A DNA stretch of 64,000 nucleotides, taken from NCBI RefSeq assembly GCF_000425785.1, contig NZ_KE384451.1, positions 263,355 through 327,354 of the forward strand. The letters are read 5' to 3'. This DNA is from Pseudomonas taiwanensis DSM 21245. GTDB taxonomy: Bacteria > Pseudomonadota > Gammaproteobacteria > Pseudomonadales > Pseudomonadaceae. This document shows positions 24,503 through 33,577 of the stretch, one piece after another; position 1 is the stretch's first letter, and the number at the start of each line of letters is the position of its first letter. Made by a program: the position numbers and the translations under genes. The notes under the pieces were generated by a model that was given only the letters and a program-made list of their open reading frames with translations, did no database searches and had not been told where the DNA came from.

Positions 24503-25792
24503 TTACCACAGGGCTACGCTGTAGCTCACCAGCAGCCGCACTTCGTCGGCATCGCGCGCGAAGTTGGAGCGGAAGGTGGCGTTGCGCAGGCGCACGGCGA
24601 CGTTCTTCAACGGGCCGCTTTGTACCACGTACTTGAATTCGGTGTTGCGCTCCCACTCCTTGCCCTCGCTGCCATCGGCGCGGCTGACGTTGTCGCCATT
24701 GATGTAGCGGGTCATGAAGGTCAGGCCGGGAATGCCGAGCGCGGCGAAGTTGTAGTCGTAGCGCACCTGCCAGGAGCGCTCGTCGGCACCGGCGAAGTCG
24801 TTGATCTGGACGAAGTTGACCAGGTACGGGTCAGCGCCGTCGACGTAAGGAAAGGCGCTGTCGCCGGACAGATGCTGGTAAGCCGCGCTGACCTTGTGCC
24901 CGCCCAGGGCATAGCTGAGCATGCCGTTGACGGTGGTGTTGTCGATGTTGCCGGCCTTGGCTGCGCCTTGGTCGTCACTCACCGCCAGGCGCAGGTCGGC
25001 GCCCAAGGTGCCTGGGCCCCATGGCTGAGTGGCGACCATCCCAAGGAAGTGCTGACGGTAGATGTCGTCCAGCTGGGCGTAGTGGTAGCTGCCGGTGATG
25101 CGGTCGGTGAACTGGTAGTCGAGTCCGGCGAGGTCGAAGTTGTCGGCGGAGAAGGTACCGCCGAAGCGACCGTTCTTGTTGTTGAGGGCGAGGTCTTCCC
25201 AGTTGGTGTCGTTACGGTCCTTGGCCTTTTCCAGGCGCCCGCCGGTGAAGGTCAGGTGGTTGATCTCTTTGGAAGTCAGCAGCCCGCCTTCGAAGGTCTG
25301 CGGCAGGATCCGCCCGTCATTGGGCTGCAGGGTAGGCAGTTCGGGAATCAGGGTACCGACCTTCAGTTCGGTCTTGGAGACCTTGATCTTGCCGGTGAGG
25401 CCGAGCTTGGAGTACTCATCGGCGGCCTTGCCATCGTCGTGGGTGGGCAGCAGGCCGGTGTCGGTGCGATCAGGGCTGGAGTCGAGCTTGACGCCGAGCA
25501 TGCCCAAGGCATCCAGGCCGAAGCCTACGGTGCCTTCGGTGTAGCCGGACTCGAAATTGAGCATGAAACCCTGGGCCCATTCGTCGCGCTTGGATTGTTG
25601 CGCGCTGGTGCCATCGCGAAAATCGCGATTGAAGTACATGTTGCGGGTTTCGAAGGTGGCCGTGCTGTCTTCGAAGAAAGCGGCCTGGCTCATCGGTGCG
25701 ACACCGGCAAGGGCAAGAGCGCTGGCGATGGCGCTTGGACGTGCGGACAGGTAACGGGTAGGCGCGAACGCCTGCGGCTGCGATGACAGCAT
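24503..25792 (-). CDS. opdH: OprD-family outer-membrane porin (OpdH-like, tricarboxylates)
   Basis: 429 residues. A long signal peptide ends SQA-AFFEDS, followed by the OprD-family N-terminal pattern FFEDSTATFETRNMYFNRDF. The protein ends in the aromatic residue Trp, as expected for BAM-assembled barrels. The OpdH assignment (tricarboxylate porin) rests on its place as first gene of the tct operon, opposite tctDE. GGAG precedes the ATG. The symbol is by context and similarity, not proven. Confidence 0.85.
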   Translation of the reverse strand: MLSSQPQAFAPTRYLSARPSAIASALALAGVAPMSQAAFFEDSTATFETRNMYFNRDFRDGTSAQQSKRDEWAQGFMLNFESGYTEGTVGFGLDALGMLGVKLDSSPDRTDTGLLPTHDDGKAADEYSKLGLTGKIKVSKTELKVGTLIPELPTLQPNDGRILPQTFEGGLLTSKEINHLTFTGGRLEKAKDRNDTNWEDLALNNKNGRFGGTFSADNFDLAGLDYQFTDRITGSYHYAQLDDIYRQHFLGMVATQPWGPGTLGADLRLAVSDDQGAAKAGNIDNTTVNGMLSYALGGHKVSAAYQHLSGDSAFPYVDGADPYLVNFVQINDFAGADERSWQVRYDYNFAALGIPGLTFMTRYINGDNVSRADGSEGKEWERNTEFKYVVQSGPLKNVAVRLRNATFRSNFARDADEVRLLVSYSVALW

Positions 25793-25884
25793 CGAGGATG
25801 ACTCCGTTTATTGTTCTTATCGGCTGCACCTTGCTGGTGCTTTTTTCGGCGCGTGGGGCGACCGTGGTGCGATGCTAGGCAACG

Positions 25885-25916
25885 AACCTTTCGCTAACCT
25901 TTCAGCGTGAAAGGTT
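25885..25916. promoter_or_regulatory. Probable TctD operator: 11-bp-spaced direct repeats plus inverted copy
   Basis: AACCTTTC occurs at 25885-25892 and 25896-25903 (11-bp period, typical for OmpR-family dimers), and its inverse GAAAGGTT at 25909-25916. The cluster lies in the 200-bp divergent region between the porin-tctCBA operon and tctDE, about 75 bp before tctD and 95 bp before the porin gene. Confidence 0.6.
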
Positions 25917-25992
25917 TGTGAATGGGGGCTACACAGGTCGTGCGACGGCGTTACACTCCGCGCCACCGTCAAACCCGAGCAGGGAGAATCCG

Positions 25993-26664
25993 ATGCGTGT
26001 GCTGCTGGTCGAAGACCACCTGCAACTGGCCGAAAGCGTGGCTCAAGCGCTGAAAAGCCAAGGCCTGACCGTGGACGTTCTGCATGATGGCGTAGCCGCC
26101 GACCTGGCCCTGGCCAGCGAGGAATACGCCGTTGCGGTGCTGGATGTCGGCCTGCCGCGCATGGATGGCTTCGAGGTGCTGGCGCGCTTGCGAAGCCGAG
26201 GCAAGACCTTGCCCGTGCTGATGCTTACCGCCCGCAGCGATGTCAAGGACCGGGTCCACGGATTGAACCTGGGCGCCGACGATTACCTGGCCAAGCCGTT
26301 CGAACTGACCGAACTGGAGGCGCGGGTCAAGGCGTTGCTGCGCCGCAGTGTGCTCGGCGGTGAGCGTCAGCAGCGTTGCGGGCCTTTGGTCTACGACCTG
26401 GACACTCGGCGCTTCACCTTGGGTGAGGACAACCTGACCCTGACCTCGCGAGAGCAGGGCGTGCTGGAAGCGCTGATCGCCCGCCCGGGTCGCGTGATGA
26501 GCAAGGAGCAGTTGGCGGCCCAGGTCTTCGGCCTGGACGAGGAGGCCAGCCCAGACGCCATCGAGATCTACGTCCACCGCTTGCGCAAGAAGCTCGATGG
26601 CCATCCGGTGGCGATCGTGACCTTCCGTGGCCTTGGTTACCTGCTCGAGCACCGCGATGCGTGA
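25993..26664 (+). CDS. tctD: OmpR-family response regulator TctD
   Basis: 223 residues from MRVLLVEDH, with a purine-rich GGGAGAATCC upstream. The receiver has phospho-acceptor Asp51, with Thr and Lys at LTARS and AKPFEL. The C-terminal winged helix (about 125-220) includes DAIEIYVHRLRKKL and FRGLGYLL. It should activate the divergent porin-tctCBA genes on tricarboxylate signals. Its stop overlaps tctE by 8 nt (ATGCGTGA). Confidence 0.93.
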   Translation: MRVLLVEDHLQLAESVAQALKSQGLTVDVLHDGVAADLALASEEYAVAVLDVGLPRMDGFEVLARLRSRGKTLPVLMLTARSDVKDRVHGLNLGADDYLAKPFELTELEARVKALLRRSVLGGERQQRCGPLVYDLDTRRFTLGEDNLTLTSREQGVLEALIARPGRVMSKEQLAAQVFGLDEEASPDAIEIYVHRLRKKLDGHPVAIVTFRGLGYLLEHRDA

Positions 26665-28036
26665 CAATGGCAGCCTGCGTGGCCGGCTGTTGGGCAACCT
26701 GGCCTTGCTGCTGGTGGTGCTGATGCTGGCCAGCGGCCTGAGCGCCTACTGGAACGGCCGTGAAGCTGCCGACACCGCCTACGACCGCACCCTGCTGGCT
26801 TCGGCGCGGACCATTGCCGCAGGTCTGTCACAGCGTGATGGTTCGTTGAGTGCCGACGTGCCTTACGTTGCCTTGGATACCTTCGCCTACGACAGCGCCG
26901 GGCGCATCTACTACCAGGTATTGGATATCCAGCAGCGGCTGATCTCGGGGTACGAGAACCTGCCGCCGCCACCACCGGGTACGCCGCGAACCGACGACTA
27001 TCCGGCATTGGCCCGCTTCTACGATGCGACCTACCTGGGCCAGGACGTGCGTGTGGTCAGCCTGCTAAAGGCGGTCAGCGAGCCGAACATGAACGGTATG
27101 GCCGAGATCCGCGTGGCCGAGACCGAAGAAGCGCGGGTCCGTATGGCCCGCGGGTTGATGGCCGACACTTTGCTGCGCCTGGGCATGCTGGCCTTGGGGG
27201 CCCTGGTGATGGTCTGGTTCGCCGTGAGTGCCGCCCTGCGCCCGCTGGAGCGCTTGCGCACAGCGGTCGAAGAGCGTCAGCCGGATGACCTGCGCGCGTT
27301 GCCGGTGGTGCAGGTGCAGCGAGAGCTGGGCCCTCTGGTGCGGGCGTTGAACCACTTCACCGAACGCTTGCGCGGGCAGTTCGAACGCCAGGCGCAGTTC
27401 ATCGCCGACGCGGCCCATGAACTGCGGACCCCGTTGGCCGCGCTCAAGGCTCGTGTCGAACTGGGCTTGCGCTCGTCGCAGCCAGAGGTGTGGCGCCAGA
27501 CCCTGGAAAGCGCAGCCCAAGGCACCGATCGCCTGACCCATCTGGCCAACCAGCTGCTATCGCTGGCCAGGGTGGAAAATGGCGCCAGGGCGATCGCCGA
27601 AGGGGGCGCACAGCGTCTGGACCTGAGTCAGCTGGCCCGAGAGCTGGGCATGGCCATGGCGCCGCTGGCGCACAACCGTGGAGTGGCGTTGGCGCTGGAA
27701 GCCGAGGCGCCGGTATGGCTCAAGGGCGAGCCGACCCTGCTCAACGAGCTGCTGAGTAATCTGGTGGACAACGCCCTGGCCCATACCCCGGCGGGCGGTA
27801 ATGTCATTTTGCGGGTATTGGCGCCAGCGGTCCTTGAGGTCGAGGATGACGGACCGGGAATTCCCGAGGCTGAACGCGAACGGGTGTTCGAGCGGTTCTA
27901 TCGGCGTAGTGCCCAGGGCAGTGGCTTGGGGCTGGCGATTGTCGGAGAGATTTGCCGCGCCCATCTGGCGCAGATCAGCCTGCATGATGGGGCGAACGGT
28001 GGGCTGAAGGTGCGGGTGAGTTTTATCGCGGATTGA
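26657..28036 (+). CDS. tctE: Sensor histidine kinase TctE
   Basis: 459 residues from MRDNGSLRGR. TM1 is at about 12-30, a periplasmic domain of about 140 residues follows (2CSK-like, with NLPPPPPGTP), TM2 is at about 172-192, then a HAMP-like stretch. The H-box DAAHELRTPLAAL has His254. N-box NELLSNLVDNALAHTP and G-boxes DDGPGIP and GSGLGLAIV complete the kinase core. It is the cognate kinase of the overlapping tctD. Confidence 0.92.
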   Translation: MRDNGSLRGRLLGNLALLLVVLMLASGLSAYWNGREAADTAYDRTLLASARTIAAGLSQRDGSLSADVPYVALDTFAYDSAGRIYYQVLDIQQRLISGYENLPPPPPGTPRTDDYPALARFYDATYLGQDVRVVSLLKAVSEPNMNGMAEIRVAETEEARVRMARGLMADTLLRLGMLALGALVMVWFAVSAALRPLERLRTAVEERQPDDLRALPVVQVQRELGPLVRALNHFTERLRGQFERQAQFIADAAHELRTPLAALKARVELGLRSSQPEVWRQTLESAAQGTDRLTHLANQLLSLARVENGARAIAEGGAQRLDLSQLARELGMAMAPLAHNRGVALALEAEAPVWLKGEPTLLNELLSNLVDNALAHTPAGGNVILRVLAPAVLEVEDDGPGIPEAERERVFERFYRRSAQGSGLGLAIVGEICRAHLAQISLHDGANGGLKVRVSFIAD

Positions 28037-28189
28037 GGCGGGTATTGGGCAGGCTTGTTCGCGGACAAACCACGGTTTGGACTGCCCCCACGAAGTTGAA
28101 CAAAAATCCAATCCGTTGGGGCAGTTCAGCTCACCCAGCGCATCCGTGGGCACAGGGCGCCCGCGAAAAGCCCAGGCGGCACCGCCACC

Positions 28190-28996
28190 TCAGCGCAACA
28201 TGCTTCGGGCTTCGAGCAACTCACCGATCTCAAGCTCTGTCCCATGGGGCAGATTCAGGTGCCGGTAAGCCGGCAGTGCGGTCAGTGGCAGGTTGCGACC
28301 ACGGTGGCTCAGGGCGCGGGCTATCTGCACGATGTCGATGTAGTCGATCTTGTCGGTCTCGCGTTCCAGGTTCTGAACCTGGCTTGGCAGATTGACCAGT
28401 TGCTCGGGAAACTCCCACGAAGTCAGAATCTTGTCGCCCAGAGCCGGCTGGATCTCCTCGATCACATAGTGCAGGCACACCGGGTCGGACAACAGTTCGT
28501 TGTGCTCCTCGGCGTAGATCAATACCGGCAGGGCACCGATCTGGTGAACCAGCCCGCCCAAGGTGGCCTGGTCAGCCTTCAATTGTGTGTAACGGCGGCA
28601 CAGTTCATAGCTGATGCCTGCCACTTCCAGGCTGTTGGCCCAGATATCCCGTAATTTCTGCTCTACGGCAGGCGAGCGGGCATGGAAGATCTGTTCGATC
28701 ACCAGGCCGATGGCCAGGTTGCAGCTGTAGTTGATGCCCAGGCGGGTGATGGCGGTATGCAGGTCGGTGACTTCGACCGCTGCACGCAGCAGCGGGCTGT
28801 TGACCACTTTGATCAAGCGCGCCGAAAGCGCGGCATCGCGGCCGATCACCTTGCTCAGGGCGGCAACACTGATCTCGCTGTCCTCGGCCGCTTCGCGGAT
28901 GCTCAAGGCAACCTCGGGCAAGGTCGGCAGGACCAGGTCATCATTGTCGATGGCATCGAGCAGTTGTGCTTGAACCATCTCGGCCAGCTTGTTCAT
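28190..28996 (-). CDS. HDOD-domain protein
   Basis: 268 residues. The HDOD domain (about 15-215) contains LPTLPEVALSIREAAEDSEISVAALSKVIGRDAALSARLIKVVNSP, and later LGGLVHQIGALPVLIYAEEHNE. HDOD domains descend from HD hydrolases but usually lack catalytic metal ligands; here too I see no complete His-Asp pair. Family members act as scaffolds in signalling, often c-di-GMP or stress related. It is a single gene, convergent with tctE. Confidence 0.85.
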   Translation of the reverse strand: MNKLAEMVQAQLLDAIDNDDLVLPTLPEVALSIREAAEDSEISVAALSKVIGRDAALSARLIKVVNSPLLRAAVEVTDLHTAITRLGINYSCNLAIGLVIEQIFHARSPAVEQKLRDIWANSLEVAGISYELCRRYTQLKADQATLGGLVHQIGALPVLIYAEEHNELLSDPVCLHYVIEEIQPALGDKILTSWEFPEQLVNLPSQVQNLERETDKIDYIDIVQIARALSHRGRNLPLTALPAYRHLNLPHGTELEIGELLEARSMLR

Positions 28997-29051
28997 GGGC
29001 TTTTCTACCGCAGTGGTGGTGCGGCCCCGCCGACAGGGCGGGGCGGGCTGG

Positions 29052-29993
29052 TCAGCGTTGGATTTCCCGGTCGCGGTCCAGTGTGTAAGGCAGGTCGAGC
29101 AGGGTAAGGCGAGGGCCTTCCGGGCTACCCAGGTGCAGGTTGTCGTCCTCGACCGCCTCGGCGCTCAGCACGGCGAGCAGTTCGCAGCCCGGGCCGTCGC
29201 TGGCGGCGATAACGACTTCACCGACCGACGAGCCATGGGTGGGCGAGAAGATTTCGGTGCCGGGTGCGGGAACCGCCTGCTCGTCGAGCGCCAGCCGGTA
29301 CTGGCGACGTTTGAGCTTGCCCAGGTACTGCATGCGGGCAACGATTTCCTGGCCGGTATAGCAGCCTTTCTTGAAGCTCACGCCATCCACGGCCTGCAGG
29401 TTGATCATCTGCGGTATGAACAATTCACGGGTCGGGCCCGTCACCTGGCCGATACCGGCGCGGATCTGACCCAGCAGCCAGTCGTTGAGGCTGCCTTCGG
29501 GCAGACTGGCAGCCAGGACCTCGCGCACGGCGTCAGCTTGTTCACCAGGCACCCAGAGTTCGATGCGATCTGCGCTGACGCAGAGGGCGATCAGGCCCTG
29601 GTGACGGACTGTGGCGCCGATCGAGGTTGGCGCTGTCAAGCCCAGCGCTGCCAGCGCTGCGTTGCCGCCTTGCAGGCCGAAGCGCGCCCATGCGGCGCTT
29701 TCGTCGGTCAGCGTCGCCTTGGAGAACACAGCGTACTTTTTCAGGTCGGCCATCTGCGCTTCGAGAAGTTCGCTGGCCATGGCCAGCAGGTAACCGTTGC
29801 CTTCGGGAAGGATACGGAAGCTCGACTGCATGCGCCCCTTGACCATGCAGCGGGCACCCAGACTGGCGTACTCGAGGCTCAGGTAGTTGATGTTGCAGGT
29901 CAGTTGACCCTGCAGGAACTTGCCGGCATCGGAGCCGCGGACGGCGAGGATGCCTTCGTGGGACAGGGGACTGAAGAAAGCGGAATCGGCCAT
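29052..29993 (-). CDS. ygfZ: YgfZ/GcvT-fold tetrahydrofolate-binding Fe-S maintenance protein
   Basis: 313 residues with the diagnostic KGCYTGQEIVAR motif (about 219-230), whose Cys is functional in E. coli YgfZ. GcvT-like N-terminal folds have LQGQLTCNIN at the start. YgfZ helps maintain certain Fe-S enzymes in a folate-dependent way. It is divergent from sdhE, which serves flavinylation of succinate dehydrogenase, so two cofactor-assembly genes share a 133-bp promoter region. Confidence 0.92.
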   Translation of the reverse strand: MADSAFFSPLSHEGILAVRGSDAGKFLQGQLTCNINYLSLEYASLGARCMVKGRMQSSFRILPEGNGYLLAMASELLEAQMADLKKYAVFSKATLTDESAAWARFGLQGGNAALAALGLTAPTSIGATVRHQGLIALCVSADRIELWVPGEQADAVREVLAASLPEGSLNDWLLGQIRAGIGQVTGPTRELFIPQMINLQAVDGVSFKKGCYTGQEIVARMQYLGKLKRRQYRLALDEQAVPAPGTEIFSPTHGSSVGEVVIAASDGPGCELLAVLSAEAVEDDNLHLGSPEGPRLTLLDLPYTLDRDREIQR

Positions 29994-30126
29994 GGGTCAT
30001 CGAGGTGGCTAAAGACTGGCGGCCATCATAGAACGCCGGTAACAAAATAGGTAGGTGACTAGACCAACGCCCGGTGCCGCATCGTTGCGGGCGCTGTATA
30101 CTGGCCGGCCATTCGAGGAGGGCCCC

Positions 30127-30381
30127 ATGGTCGAACAAACTGAACTCAACCGGCTTTTCTGGCACAGTCGCCGCGGCATGCTGGAACTGGACGTACTGCT
30201 GGTGCCATTCACCCAGGAGGTCTATCCGACCCTGAGCGAAGCCGATCGCGAGCTCTATGTTCGCCTGCTCAGCTGCGAAGACCAGGACATGTTCGGCTGG
30301 TTCATGGAGCGTACCGAGTCCGAGGATCCTGAACTGCAGCGCATGGTCCGCATCATTCTGGATCGTGTCCAGCCCAAGTGA
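30127..30381 (+). CDS. sdhE: FAD assembly factor SdhE
   Basis: 84 residues, the standard length. RRGMLELD holds the RGxxE motif (Arg16-Glu20) needed for covalent FAD attachment to SdhA. GAGG lies just upstream of the ATG. Its 3' end overlaps the ygfX start by 17 nt. Confidence 0.94.
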   Translation: MVEQTELNRLFWHSRRGMLELDVLLVPFTQEVYPTLSEADRELYVRLLSCEDQDMFGWFMERTESEDPELQRMVRIILDRVQPK

Positions 30382-30823
30382 GTCCTTCGAGTGCCGTTGG
30401 CAGGGCTCGCCGCTGCTGCTGACGGCCTACCTGTTCTGTCAGGTGTTGGCGTGGTTCGTCTTATGGGTCATCGCGCTGCCCTGGTGGTTTTCCGTCCTGG
30501 CCGTTGTCGCCTGCCTTGCTCATGCTGGCTGGGTAATTCCCCGACGTATCCTGTTGACCCATGATCACGCCGTTGTCGGCGTGCGCCGTGATGCACTTGG
30601 CTGGCGAGTGTTCAGCCGTGCGCGCGGTTGGCAGCCGGTGCGGCTGTGCCGCGATAGCGTGGCATTGCCTGGCGTGGTGGTGTTGAGATTCGTACGCGAA
30701 GGCGGCTGGCTGGGCGAAGGCCAATGCGTGCTATGGGATGCCGTGGGTGCTGATCAGCATCGGCGTCTGCGGGTTCGGCTGAAGTTCAGCCGTCGCCGGT
30801 GGGGTGAGGTGTCGGCGCGGTAG
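30365..30823 (+). CDS. ygfX: YgfX-family inner-membrane protein
   Basis: 152 residues starting at a GTG (VSSPSESFECRWQGS...) inside the sdhE 3' end. This start fits the family N-terminus and translational coupling; the first ATG of the frame at 30257 would lie deep inside sdhE. Two TM helices (about 15-55) are followed by a cytoplasmic part rich in Trp/Arg. In E. coli YgfX (CptA) is coupled to YgfY/SdhE and was proposed as a toxin acting on cytoskeletal proteins; that role is disputed. Confidence 0.8.
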   Translation: MSSPSESFECRWQGSPLLLTAYLFCQVLAWFVLWVIALPWWFSVLAVVACLAHAGWVIPRRILLTHDHAVVGVRRDALGWRVFSRARGWQPVRLCRDSVALPGVVVLRFVREGGWLGEGQCVLWDAVGADQHRRLRVRLKFSRRRWGEVSAR

Positions 30824-30849
30824 GCAGATGACGCGTCGTCGCTACCGCC

Positions 30850-30908
30850 TGCGAGCCGGCTCCTGCAAGGATGGCGCTGGGCGTGCAGGAGCCGGCTTGC
30901 CGGCGATC
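30850..30908. repeat. REPIN between ygfX and nadB
   Basis: GCGAGCCGGCTCCTGCA and TGCAGGAGCCGGCTTGCCGGCGAT form an inverted pair. The right arm runs into the nadB stop codon. Confidence 0.85.
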
Positions 30909-32529
30909 AGGATGAGGCCGAGTCACAGGCCGGGCTCAGGATCGTATCCTTCGCCTCATCCAGCATTCCCGGATAATCCAGGGTGTAATGCAGCCCACGA
31001 CTCTCCTTGCGCTGCATCGCTGAGCGAATCATCAGCTCCGCGACCTGGGCCAGGTTGCGCAATTCGATCAGGTCGCGGCTGACCTTGTAGTTGCTGTAGA
31101 ACTCGTCGATTTCGTCCAGCAGCATGCGCACCCGGTGCTGGGCGCGCTGCAGACGCTTGCTGGTTCGTACGATGCCGACGTAGTCCCACATGAAACGCCG
31201 TAGCTCGTCCCAGTTGTGCGCAATGATGACGTCCTCGTCCGAGTCGGTGACCTGGCTGGCATCCCAGCAGGGCAGGGCCTTGGGCATTGCCACTTCATCG
31301 AGGTGCGCCTGGATGTCGGCAGCGGCCGAACGGCCGTACACGAAGCATTCGAGCAGTGAGTTGCTGGCCATGCGGTTGGCGCCGTGCAGGCCGGTGAAGC
31401 TGGTCTCGCCGATGGCGTAAAGACCCGGCACATCGGTGTGGCCGCGGTCGTCGACCATCACTCCGCCGCACGTGTAGTGCGCCGCCGGCACCACCGGAAT
31501 CGGCTGGCGCGTGATGTCAATGCCGAAGGTCAGGCAGCGTTCGTAGACGGTGGGGAAATGGCTCTTGATGAAGTCGGCAGGCTTGTGGGTGATGTCCAGG
31601 TACACGCAGTCCACGCCCAGGCGCTTCATTTCATGGTCGATAGCGCGGGCCACGATGTCCCGTGGAGCCAGTTCTTCGCGGGGGTCGAAGCGTGGCATGA
31701 AGCGCTCGCCATTGGGCAGGCGCAACAGCGCACCCTCACCGCGCAGGGCTTCGGTAATCAGGAAGCTCTTGGCCTGCGGGTGGTACAGGCACGTGGGGTG
31801 GAACTGGTTGAACTCCAGATTCGCTACCCGGCAGCCGGCGCGCCAGGCCATGGCAATGCCATCGCCGCACGCCCCGTCGGGATTGCTGGTGTAGAGGTAG
31901 ACCTTCGCCGCTCCGCCGGTGGCCAGCACCGTGAAACGCGCACCGAAGGTGTCGACTTCGCCGGTATTGCGGTTCAGCACGTAGGCGCCCAGACAACGAT
32001 CTCCCGGCAGCCCGAGGCGGCGTTCGGTGATCAGGTCGACTGCCACGCGCTGTTCCAGCAACTCGATGTTCGGGCGCTGACGGGCCTGGCCCAGCAGCGT
32101 CGTGAAAATGGCCGCACCGGTGGCGTCCGCGGCGTGGATGATACGCCGATGGCTGTGGCCGCCTTCGCGGGTCAGGTGAAACTCGAAGCCACCGTCGTCG
32201 ACACTGTAGTGTTCGTCTCGGGTGAACGGCACGCCCTGTTCGATCAGCCATTGGATGGCTTCGCGGCTGTGTTCGACGGTGAAGCGCACGGCTTCTTCAT
32301 TGCACAGGCCACCGCCGGCATTGAGGGTATCCTCGACATGGGACTGCACGGTATCGGTATCGTCAAGCACCGCCGCGACGCCCCCCTGGGCCCAGAAGGT
32401 CGAGCCGTTGGCCAGGTCGCCCTTGCTCAGTACCGCGATGCGCAGGTGGCCAGGGAGGTTGAGCGCCAAGCTGAGACCGGCGGCACCGCTGCCGATCACC
32501 AGGACATCATGTTGGAATTGTTGGCTCAT
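30907..32529 (-). CDS. nadB: L-aspartate oxidase
   Basis: 540 residues. The N-terminal FAD-binding VLVIGSGAAGLSLAL and the GSTFWAQGGVAAV segment are typical of the succinate dehydrogenase/fumarate reductase flavoprotein group. HYTCGGVMVDDRG and IGETSFTGLHGANRMASNSL identify the NadB branch. It oxidises aspartate to iminoaspartate, the first step of de novo NAD synthesis. nadA and nadC are not adjacent. It is divergent from algU, an arrangement well known in Pseudomonas. Confidence 0.95.
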   Translation of the reverse strand: MSQQFQHDVLVIGSGAAGLSLALNLPGHLRIAVLSKGDLANGSTFWAQGGVAAVLDDTDTVQSHVEDTLNAGGGLCNEEAVRFTVEHSREAIQWLIEQGVPFTRDEHYSVDDGGFEFHLTREGGHSHRRIIHAADATGAAIFTTLLGQARQRPNIELLEQRVAVDLITERRLGLPGDRCLGAYVLNRNTGEVDTFGARFTVLATGGAAKVYLYTSNPDGACGDGIAMAWRAGCRVANLEFNQFHPTCLYHPQAKSFLITEALRGEGALLRLPNGERFMPRFDPREELAPRDIVARAIDHEMKRLGVDCVYLDITHKPADFIKSHFPTVYERCLTFGIDITRQPIPVVPAAHYTCGGVMVDDRGHTDVPGLYAIGETSFTGLHGANRMASNSLLECFVYGRSAAADIQAHLDEVAMPKALPCWDASQVTDSDEDVIIAHNWDELRRFMWDYVGIVRTSKRLQRAQHRVRMLLDEIDEFYSNYKVSRDLIELRNLAQVAELMIRSAMQRKESRGLHYTLDYPGMLDEAKDTILSPACDSASS

Positions 32530-32683
32530 GTCGGGACACTAGTAATCTTTGGAAGGGGCGCGGCACAATAGTCAGGCACAGATGGCATTGTGAAACTATC
32601 GTGAAACGCAGCCGGGCTGCCTTTATAGCAGCCCCCGGTGGCCAATTTCCATGCCACTTGTGCGGTGCGTTCAGCTTTTGTGG

Positions 32684-32711
32684 GAACTTTCCGACACGGC
32701 AGGAAATCCTA
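32684..32711 (+). promoter_or_regulatory. AlgU-dependent promoter, distal
   Basis: GAACTT (-35) at 32684-32689, a 17-bp spacer, and TCCTA at 32707-32711, near the AlgU consensus GAACTT-N16/17-TCTGA. It is about 250 bp before algU. Confidence 0.55.
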
Positions 32712-32878
32712 TGAAGGCTGCCCGCACGCCATAATATGTCGCGGCGACGCAGGGCGGTGGCTCTATCCGGGCTGACCTCTGCGTATTCGAAACCCGATTA
32801 TCGTCGCAGCCGGCCGTGACCGCGCTGCGTCTTTCGTGCGAGCCGACCATGGGCCGCAGGAAACTTGCTTGGAGGGGA

Positions 32879-32905
32879 GAACTTTTGCGTAAAGCCCGAG
32901 TCTAT
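32879..32905 (+). promoter_or_regulatory. AlgU-dependent promoter, proximal
   Basis: GAACTT at 32879-32884, exactly 16 bp of spacer, then TCTAT at 32901-32905: a strong match to the AlgU/RpoE consensus. Transcription would begin about 50 nt before the algU start, giving positive autoregulation. Confidence 0.72.
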
Positions 32906-32964
32906 GGTTGCAAGCCTGAACGAAGGTTGTTGCAACGCTCCTTCGAGTTCACTGAGGAGTGTTC

Positions 32965-33546
32965 ATGCTAACCCAGGAAGAGGATCAGCAGCTTGTCGAG
33001 CGCGTGCAGCGTGGAGACAGGCGAGCGTTCGATCTGTTGGTGCTGAAGTATCAGCACAAGATTCTCGGGTTGATCGTGCGGTTTGTCCATGACACCCACG
33101 AAGCCCAGGATGTGGCGCAGGAGGCCTTTATCAAGGCTTACCGAGCGCTTGGTAATTTTCGCGGTGACAGTGCGTTTTATACCTGGCTGTACCGCATCGC
33201 CATCAACACGGCGAAGAACTACCTGGTGTCCCGTGGAAGACGGCCGCCAGACAGTGATGTGAGCTCCGAGGATGCGGAGTTTTACGACGGCGATCATGGC
33301 CTCAAGGATCTCGAGTCCCCAGAGCGCTCGTTGTTGCGGGATGAAATCGAAGGCACTGTCCATCGCACCATCCAGCAACTGCCCGAAGACCTGCGTACGG
33401 CACTGACCCTGCGCGAGTTCGACGGGTTGAGTTACGAGGACATTGCCAGCGTCATGCAGTGTCCGGTGGGTACCGTGCGCTCTCGGATCTTCCGCGCTCG
33501 GGAGGCCATAGACAAAGCCCTGCAGCCGTTGTTGCAGGAAACCTGA
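32965..33546 (+). CDS. algU: RNA polymerase sigma factor AlgU (RpoE, sigma-22)
   Basis: 193 residues, the exact family length, starting MLTQEEDQQLV with GGAG five bases upstream; the ATG two codons earlier would sit too close to that site. Sigma-70 region 2 (FDLLVLKYQHKILGLIVRFVHDTHEAQDVAQEAFIKAYRAL) and region 4 (LPEDLRTALTLREFDGLSYEDIA, then a PVGTVRSRI helix) are intact. It drives envelope-stress and exopolysaccharide genes and is held by MucA at the membrane. Confidence 0.97.
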   Translation: MLTQEEDQQLVERVQRGDRRAFDLLVLKYQHKILGLIVRFVHDTHEAQDVAQEAFIKAYRALGNFRGDSAFYTWLYRIAINTAKNYLVSRGRRPPDSDVSSEDAEFYDGDHGLKDLESPERSLLRDEIEGTVHRTIQQLPEDLRTALTLREFDGLSYEDIASVMQCPVGTVRSRIFRAREAIDKALQPLLQET

Positions 33547-33577
33547 GACAGCGGCGACAGCCAAGAGAGGAACCGCC

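Larger units (their letters stand above)
32530..32964. other. nadB-algU divergent region
   Basis: 435 bp without a gene. It holds two AlgU-type promoters (separate entries), a direct repeat GTGAAAC spaced 11 bp (about 32590-32607), and a bulged hairpin CCGGGCTGC/GCAGCCCCCGG at 32612-32638. A possible nadB promoter on the minus strand has a -10 TATTGT near 32567. No small ORF with a ribosome site was convincing. Confidence 0.5.
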
